NCBI GenBank assembly: GCA_023415595.1
Contig: JAEZJW010000043.1
Span: forward strand, 1 to 47,705
Source: Bacillota bacterium
Lineage (GTDB): Bacteria > Bacillota > Clostridia > Lachnospirales > Lachnospiraceae
Reading direction: 5' to 3'
Length of the DNA stretch: 47,705 nucleotides
The translations under genes and the position numbers were made by a program. Below are positions 44,285 through 47,705 of the stretch, piece after piece (within the stretch, counting starts at the first letter, position 1; each line of letters starts with the position of its first letter). The notes beneath the pieces are model-generated. The model was not told the DNA's origin, did no database searches, and was given only the letters and a program-made list of their open reading frames with translations.

Positions 44285-45148
44285 ATGATGAGGTTTGTCA
44301 TTGTTACCGGAATGTCCGGGGCAGGGAAAAGTTCCGTGCTTAAGATGTTGGAGGATGCAGGTTATTTTTGCGTAGATAATTTGCCCATCCAGCTGGTTAA
44401 GAAATTTGTAAAGCTGAAGTCAGTGAAGGTGAACCAGGAGAAGGTGGCCCTTGGCCTGGACATTAGGAGCGGGTTAGCATTGAAGGAAATGGATCATGTC
44501 CTGCAGGATCTGAAACGATCCAAGGTACCTTATGAAATCCTTTACCTAGACTGCACACCGGAAGTCCTGGTGAAACGATATAAGGAAACCAGGAGGATCC
44601 ATCCCTTATCCGGTGCCGGAAGAGTTGATAAGGGAATAGAGCTGGAACGCGAAGAGCTTGATTTCCTGCGGAAGAAGGCGGATGTCATCATAGACACAAT
44701 CCTCCTTCTGATTCGTGAGTTAAAGGAACAGATATATAAAATCTATGTAATGGATGAGAAGTTCAGCAATTTTATCATCACTACAGTATCCTTTGGGTTC
44801 AAGTATGGTATTCCGGTAGATTCAGACCTTGTATTTGATGTCCGTTTCCTGCCGAATCCATATTATGTGCCGGAACTGAAAGCTAAGACAGGCAAGGATC
44901 CTGAAGTAAGTAAATATGTCATGAACTCCGAGGCTTCTGCAGAGTTTCTCGATAAGTTGACGGACATGCTCTTATTTTTAATCCCTCTTTACATATCGGA
45001 GGGTAAAAACCAGCTGGTCGTAAGTATCGGCTGCACCGGAGGAAAGCATCGGTCCGTCACCCTGGTCGAGGAGCTGGTAAGAAAGCTTGGCAATACCGAA
45101 TATAGTCTGAAAATCGAGCATAGGGATATTGAAAAGGATGCAGGCTGA
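44285..45148 (+). CDS. rapZ: RNase adapter / nucleotide-binding protein RapZ (YvcJ)
   Basis: A 287-residue RapZ/YvcJ family protein. Walker A GMSGAGKS (9-16) follows the start directly, then DAGYFCVDNLP. The C-terminal half shows FDVRFLPNPYYVPELK, SIGCTGGKHRSVTLVEEL (two parts) and the terminal KIEHRDIEK. In E. coli RapZ senses GlcN6P and controls GlmS; in Bacillus YvcJ binds nucleotides and affects competence. The ATG at 44285 follows GAGAGG; an in-frame GTG at 44264 would precede the ribosome site. It stands directly before whiA, as in other Firmicutes, but without yvcK between them. Confidence 0.95.
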   Translation: MMRFVIVTGMSGAGKSSVLKMLEDAGYFCVDNLPIQLVKKFVKLKSVKVNQEKVALGLDIRSGLALKEMDHVLQDLKRSKVPYEILYLDCTPEVLVKRYKETRRIHPLSGAGRVDKGIELEREELDFLRKKADVIIDTILLLIRELKEQIYKIYVMDEKFSNFIITTVSFGFKYGIPVDSDLVFDVRFLPNPYYVPELKAKTGKDPEVSKYVMNSEASAEFLDKLTDMLLFLIPLYISEGKNQLVVSIGCTGGKHRSVTLVEELVRKLGNTEYSLKIEHRDIEKDAG

Positions 45149-45195
45149 TCCACGATAGCTTTAGGTTTCGCCTGTAAACATAGGGAGGTTTATTT

Positions 45196-46176
45196 ATGTC
45201 ATTTTCTAAGGATGTGAAGGAGGAGCTTTCCCTACAGCATGGTGAGTCCAGGCACTGCAGTCTTGCGGAGCTGGCAGCAATCTTATCCTTTGGAGGAACC
45301 ATTATTACCACCGGAAAGGGATATTGCCTGAAGCTGCAGACCGAAAGTCTGGTCGTTGCAAGAAAATACTTTACATTAATCAGAAAAACATTTAATATAA
45401 GTATTGATATTTCAGTAAGATGTAATTCTCATGGAAAAGAGAACCGTAATTTTACATTGATTATCTCGGATCCTGATACGGTCGTCCGTATCCTGCAGGC
45501 AGCAAAGCTTCCTTATGAGAACCTGTCCGATGGTGAGATTGGCAGGGCGAGTCAACTAATTGTCCAAAATGCATGCTGCAAAAGGGCATTCATCAGAGGA
45601 GCATTTTTAACCTCCGGATCCATGAGTAATCCGAAGAAATCCTATCATTTAGAAATTGTGGTAAATGATTCTGAGAAAGCTGAGCAGCTGAAATGCATGA
45701 TTCAGAGTTTTTCTATAGATGCTAAGATTGTAACAAGAAAGAAAAGCCATGTTGTATATATTAAAGAAGGTTCCCAGATAGTAGATTTATTAAATGTCAT
45801 GGAAGCACATGTCGCCTTGATGGACCTGGAGAATGTGAGAATCCTGAAAGAAATGCGGAATCAGGTAAATCGCCAGGTTAACTGTGAAGCAGCAAATATC
45901 AATAAGACAGTGGTAGCTGCTTCAAAGCAGATAGAAGATATCATCTTTATCAAGGACAATGTCGGCTTTGGTGACCTGGCAGAAGGATTGGAAGATATCG
46001 CAGAACTTAGGATTCAGTATCCTGACGCATCTTTAAAGGAGCTTGGCGCGATGCTAACACCGCCAATCGGTAAGTCGGGTGTTAATCATAGATTACGAAA
46101 ATTAAGTATGATCGCTGAAGGAATTCGGGAACATAAGGAGGAAAGCAGTTATGATAACGAAGGAAATAGTAATTAA
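45196..46176 (+). CDS. whiA: WhiA-family DNA-binding protein
   Basis: A 326-residue WhiA. The N-terminal two-thirds is the degenerate LAGLIDADG-type domain (ELAAILSFGGTI, CCKRAFIRGAFLTSGSM, then YHLEIVV). The C terminus is a helix-turn-helix (LKELGAMLTPPIGKSGVNHRLRKL in two parts). WhiA controls sporulation division in Streptomyces and affects chromosome segregation and metabolism in Bacillus. AGGGAGGT precedes the ATG. Its 3' end overlaps the crh-like gene by 26 bases. Confidence 0.96.
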   Translation: MSFSKDVKEELSLQHGESRHCSLAELAAILSFGGTIITTGKGYCLKLQTESLVVARKYFTLIRKTFNISIDISVRCNSHGKENRNFTLIISDPDTVVRILQAAKLPYENLSDGEIGRASQLIVQNACCKRAFIRGAFLTSGSMSNPKKSYHLEIVVNDSEKAEQLKCMIQSFSIDAKIVTRKKSHVVYIKEGSQIVDLLNVMEAHVALMDLENVRILKEMRNQVNRQVNCEAANINKTVVAASKQIEDIIFIKDNVGFGDLAEGLEDIAELRIQYPDASLKELGAMLTPPIGKSGVNHRLRKLSMIAEGIREHKEESSYDNEGNSN

Positions 46177-46405
46177 CATTCCTACTGGCCTGGAGGCTAG
46201 ACCGGTTGCTTTATTAGTACAGGTTGCCAGCCAGTACGAATGCAGCATCCATGTGGAGAGCAACGAGAAGAAGGTTAATGCGAAGAGTATTATGGGCATG
46301 ATGAGCCTTGGAATCGCATCCGGAGAATCCGTAACGGTATTTGCGGATGGTCCGGACGAGAAGGCAGCCATTGAGAATATTGAAAAGTATCTGAGCAGTA
46401 AGTAA
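46151..46405 (+). CDS. crh: Crh-like HPr paralogue (Glu15, Ser46)
   Basis: An 84-residue HPr-fold protein. Residue 15, the PTS phosphorylation His of HPr, is Glu (GLEARPVALLVQ). Residue 46, the HprK target Ser, is kept (AKSIMGMMSLG). The protein therefore should not carry PTS phosphate but can be phosphorylated by HprK, like Crh of Bacillus (which has Gln15). Location after whiA matches crh in Bacillus. AAGGAGG lies inside the end of whiA, so translation is probably coupled. Use of Glu rather than Gln at 15 is unusual and might mimic phospho-His. Confidence 0.9.
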   Translation: MITKEIVINIPTGLEARPVALLVQVASQYECSIHVESNEKKVNAKSIMGMMSLGIASGESVTVFADGPDEKAAIENIEKYLSSK

Positions 46406-46410
46406 AAAAG

Positions 46411-46659
46411 GACCTCCCTACATGTTTGTCGCAGGGCGGCTGGGGTTATGAAGATGGGTGGTCGCTTGAACCTCCCTCTTCGTTTATTGTTGGGCGGTTC
46501 GAGACAATGAGGATGGATGGTCGCCTGAACCTCCCTTCCGGGTTGGCTGATAGGCTGGCTTGGGTTTAGTGATGATGGATGGTCAACTAAATCTCCCTTC
46601 CTAGTTTACTAATGGGCGGCTTGGGTTAAGTGAGGAAGGATGGGTTACCATGGACCTCC
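46411..46659 (+). repeat. Forward array of about 44-bp degenerate repeats
   Basis: Four copies begin GGGCGG-like and end (A)CCTCCC-like at 46434-46476, 46492-46535, 46553-46597 and 46614-46659, with starts 58-61 bases apart. A truncated end (GACCTCCC) lies at 46411-46418. Each carries GATGGATGGTC or a variant in the middle. The reverse complement of the same unit is repeated at 46784-46980. No coding frame is plausible. Confidence 0.8.
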
Positions 46660-46697
46660 GGCGCTTTAGCGCTACACACATGATGAGAAAACATAAC

Positions 46698-46757
46698 GCT
46701 GGATTTGTATTCCGTAATCGGACATGGAATGTCCGCTTCCCTGAACACAAATCCAGC
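46698..46757 (+). terminator. Nested hairpin between the two repeat arrays
   Basis: GCTGGATTTGT (46698-46708) pairs with ACAAATCCAGC (46747-46757) and is followed by CTTTTATTTT. Inside it CGGACAT (46719-46725) pairs with ATGTCCG (46729-46735) around GGA. It may be the terminator of the uvrC-crh block. A small AGCGC/GCGCT hairpin lies just upstream near 46662. Confidence 0.6.
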
Positions 46758-46783
46758 CTTTTATTTTCTCAATAGTGCATTAT

Positions 46784-46980
46784 GGGAGGTCCAAGGCTCC
46801 CATCCATCATCTTATAGACTATGGACCGCCCATGATATACATTGAAGGGAGGTCCAAGGCTCCCATCCATCTCTTTATAGACAGTGAACCGCCCATGAAG
46901 CAACATATCGGGAGGTCCAAGGCTCCCATCCATCACCTGATAAACTATGAGCCGCCCGTGAAGCAACATATCGTGAGGTC
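46784..46980 (-). repeat. Reverse array of three 63-bp tandem repeats
   Basis: Copies at 46784-46831, 46847-46894 and 46910-46957 (48-bp unit starting GGGAGGTCCAAGG and ending CCGCCC) have 15-bp spacers and an exact 63-base period; a partial fourth starts at 46973. Read on the minus strand the unit is the same family as the forward array at 46434-46659. The period is a multiple of three, so open frames of 21-residue repeats arise on both strands by chance. Confidence 0.85.
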
Positions 46981-47071
46981 TGATATACATAATTATCAGT
47001 TGCTCAGTTTTTCAATTGAGTATTAAGAAGAGTTAAAAACGTTTTTAGAATAGCCGTAGACAGGATAAGTT

Positions 47072-47263
47072 CGCCCGTTCCAGGGAATGGGGGCAGATGC
47101 CAGAAAACGATTAGCCGATTTTCGAGTGGGTTGCTGCAGGTTAGTTCGTTTCGCGAGCGAACGGCGAACCTATCAGTGAGGAGCGAAACGTAATAAACGC
47201 CTGCAGAAACCCCCGAAAATCGAGCTTGTTTTATGGCACTGCATCATTCCCTGGGAGCGGGCG
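47072..47263. repeat. Very long imperfect inverted repeat (giant hairpin)
   Basis: The arm 47072-47140 pairs with 47200-47263 over most of its length: CGCCCG/CGGGCG, CCAGGGAATG/CATTCCCTGG, TGCCA/TGGCA, CGATTTTCG/CGAAAATCG, GGGTT/AACCC and CTGCAGG/CCTGCAG. The 59-base loop contains its own 8-bp hairpin (47144-47162). No gene was found. Confidence 0.75.
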
Positions 47264-47342
47264 CACATATCCGTACCTTAATAGCTTGTTTTATGGCACT
47301 GCCCTGTACACTGGGAACCGGCGCCCTTATCCGTATCTTTGT
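47223..47342 (+). repeat. Two 60-bp tandem copies extending the inverted repeat
   Basis: The 20 bases starting at 47223 (AGCTTGTTTTATGGCACTGC) recur exactly at 47283, and the rest of each 60-bp unit (CTGGGA, CCGGCGC or CGGGCGC, ATCCGTA) is similar. The first copy is the 3' arm of the giant hairpin; an inverted copy is its 5' arm. Confidence 0.75.
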
Positions 47343-47454
47343 TAATAGAGTTATATATTTAGAAATTATGAAGCCTCCCTCCCGTTTTGGTGCGATTTGT
47401 GCTTTTTATGACACAAAAGTTTAATTTTTTTGTAAGGAAATCAATTCGGATATG

Positions 47455-47463
47455 TGTTATAAT
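47455..47463 (+). promoter_or_regulatory. Extended -10 promoter of the last gene
   Basis: TGTTATAAT (TG-N-TATAAT) at 47455-47463 is an extended -10 element. The nearest -35-like TTGTAA (47430-47435) is 22 bases from the -10, too far to be a standard partner. Confidence 0.5.
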
Positions 47464-47532
47464 ATTAGCGTTATGGGACTATTCTAATACATATGGGGTT
47501 TTTAAGTTTTACTAAGAAGAAAGGGGTGCTTT

Positions 47533-47705
47533 ATGACGGGGACGAATGACCGGAAGAAACCCAGAAAATCAAAAGGAAGATTAAAGTGGATCGTTCTGCT
47601 TGAAGTCGTGGGTGTTTTACTTCTATTCGGCGCTTATTTTGTTATTACGAATCTGAATAAGGATTCGAAAGACGGAGAGAAAGTAAAGGACAATACAGAA
47701 AATAG
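47533..47705 (+). CDS. N terminus of a membrane-anchored protein, cut by window end
   Basis: An ATG at 47533 behind AGAAAGGGG opens a frame that continues past the window edge (57 codons visible). The first 17 residues are polar and basic (RKKPRKSKGRLK), followed by a hydrophobic segment near residues 19-38 (WIVLLEVVGVLLLFGAYFVI) and then a polar lysine/aspartate-rich stretch. This is a single-pass anchor with an outside C terminus, as in LytR-CpsA-Psr proteins or class A penicillin-binding proteins. Which one cannot be decided from the visible part. Confidence 0.7.
   Translation, partial: MTGTNDRKKPRKSKGRLKWIVLLEVVGVLLLFGAYFVITNLNKDSKDGEKVKDNTEN

Noticed and set aside
46434..46980. CRISPR-like array
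   Set aside because: The spacers between repeats are only about 15 bp and are themselves similar to each other, the repeats occur in both orientations, and no cas gene is near.
46769..47026. Open frames of 21-residue repeats on both strands
   Set aside because: They are forced by the 63-bp period of the non-coding repeat; starts lack ribosome sites and the same unit is out of frame in the forward array.
47233..47424. 63-residue open frame
   Set aside because: It consists of the 60-bp tandem repeat, which is in frame by chance; no ribosome site is present.

Overview
The window looks like chromosomal DNA of a flagellated, anaerobic low-to-mid GC Firmicute, most likely a Lachnospiraceae (Clostridium cluster XIVa type). 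The evidence is the flagellar order flgK-flgL-fliW-csrA-flaG-fliD-fliS, the Firmicute block uvrC-hprK-ROK kinase-murB-rapZ-whiA-crh-like gene, strong GGAGG ribosome binding sites and clostridial sigma-A and sigma-28 promoters. No rRNA, tRNA, CRISPR array, transposase or phage gene was seen.

Region 1 (1-10240) is a late flagellar cluster: the 3' part of one flgK, a second complete flgK, flgL, fliW-csrA (translationally coupled), flaG, fliD, fliS, a FlgN/FliT-like chaperone and a short flagellin. Two near-identical sigma-28 promoters (TAAA-N16-CCGATAT) stand before flaG-fliD and before flagellin. The flagellin leader carries a GGA-loop hairpin and an anti-Shine-Dalgarno segment, as expected for FliW-CsrA control of flagellin translation.

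Region 2 (10240-32200) is a flagellin glycosylation island. It holds two Maf-type (DUF115) proteins and a third protein lacking the DUF115 domain. A CMP-nonulosonate synthetase fused to a HAD domain and a NeuB-SAF-cupin synthase supply an activated sialic-acid-like sugar. Also present are three glycosyltransferases, two CDP-glycerol-type phosphotransferases, an IspD/TarI-like cytidylyltransferase, a sugar epimerase, two polysaccharide pyruvyl transferase family proteins and a 669-residue secreted protein of unknown function. A helical module occurs alone (98 aa), at the N terminus of the second Maf protein and at the N terminus of the DUF115-less paralogue. Intrinsic terminators near 15500, 27770 and 32105 split the island into transcription units.

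Region 3 (32200-36920) holds lspA, convergent pyrG on the minus strand and ftsH. The pyrG leader has a strong promoter and a three-segment attenuator in which two identical 10-mers compete for one partner. Between pyrG and ftsH lies a 125-nt element closed by a near-perfect 18-bp helix.

Region 4 (36920-38990) is a visibly AT-rich insert with a small membrane-anchored protein and a secreted NlpC/P60-like protein.

Region 5 (39000-46405) is the housekeeping block uvrC, hprK, ROK glucokinase, murB, rapZ, whiA and a Crh-like HPr paralogue (Glu15, Ser46). Region 6 (46406-47532) is non-coding and dominated by two kinds of inverted/tandem repeats that could form very large hairpins. The start of a membrane-anchored protein gene closes the window.
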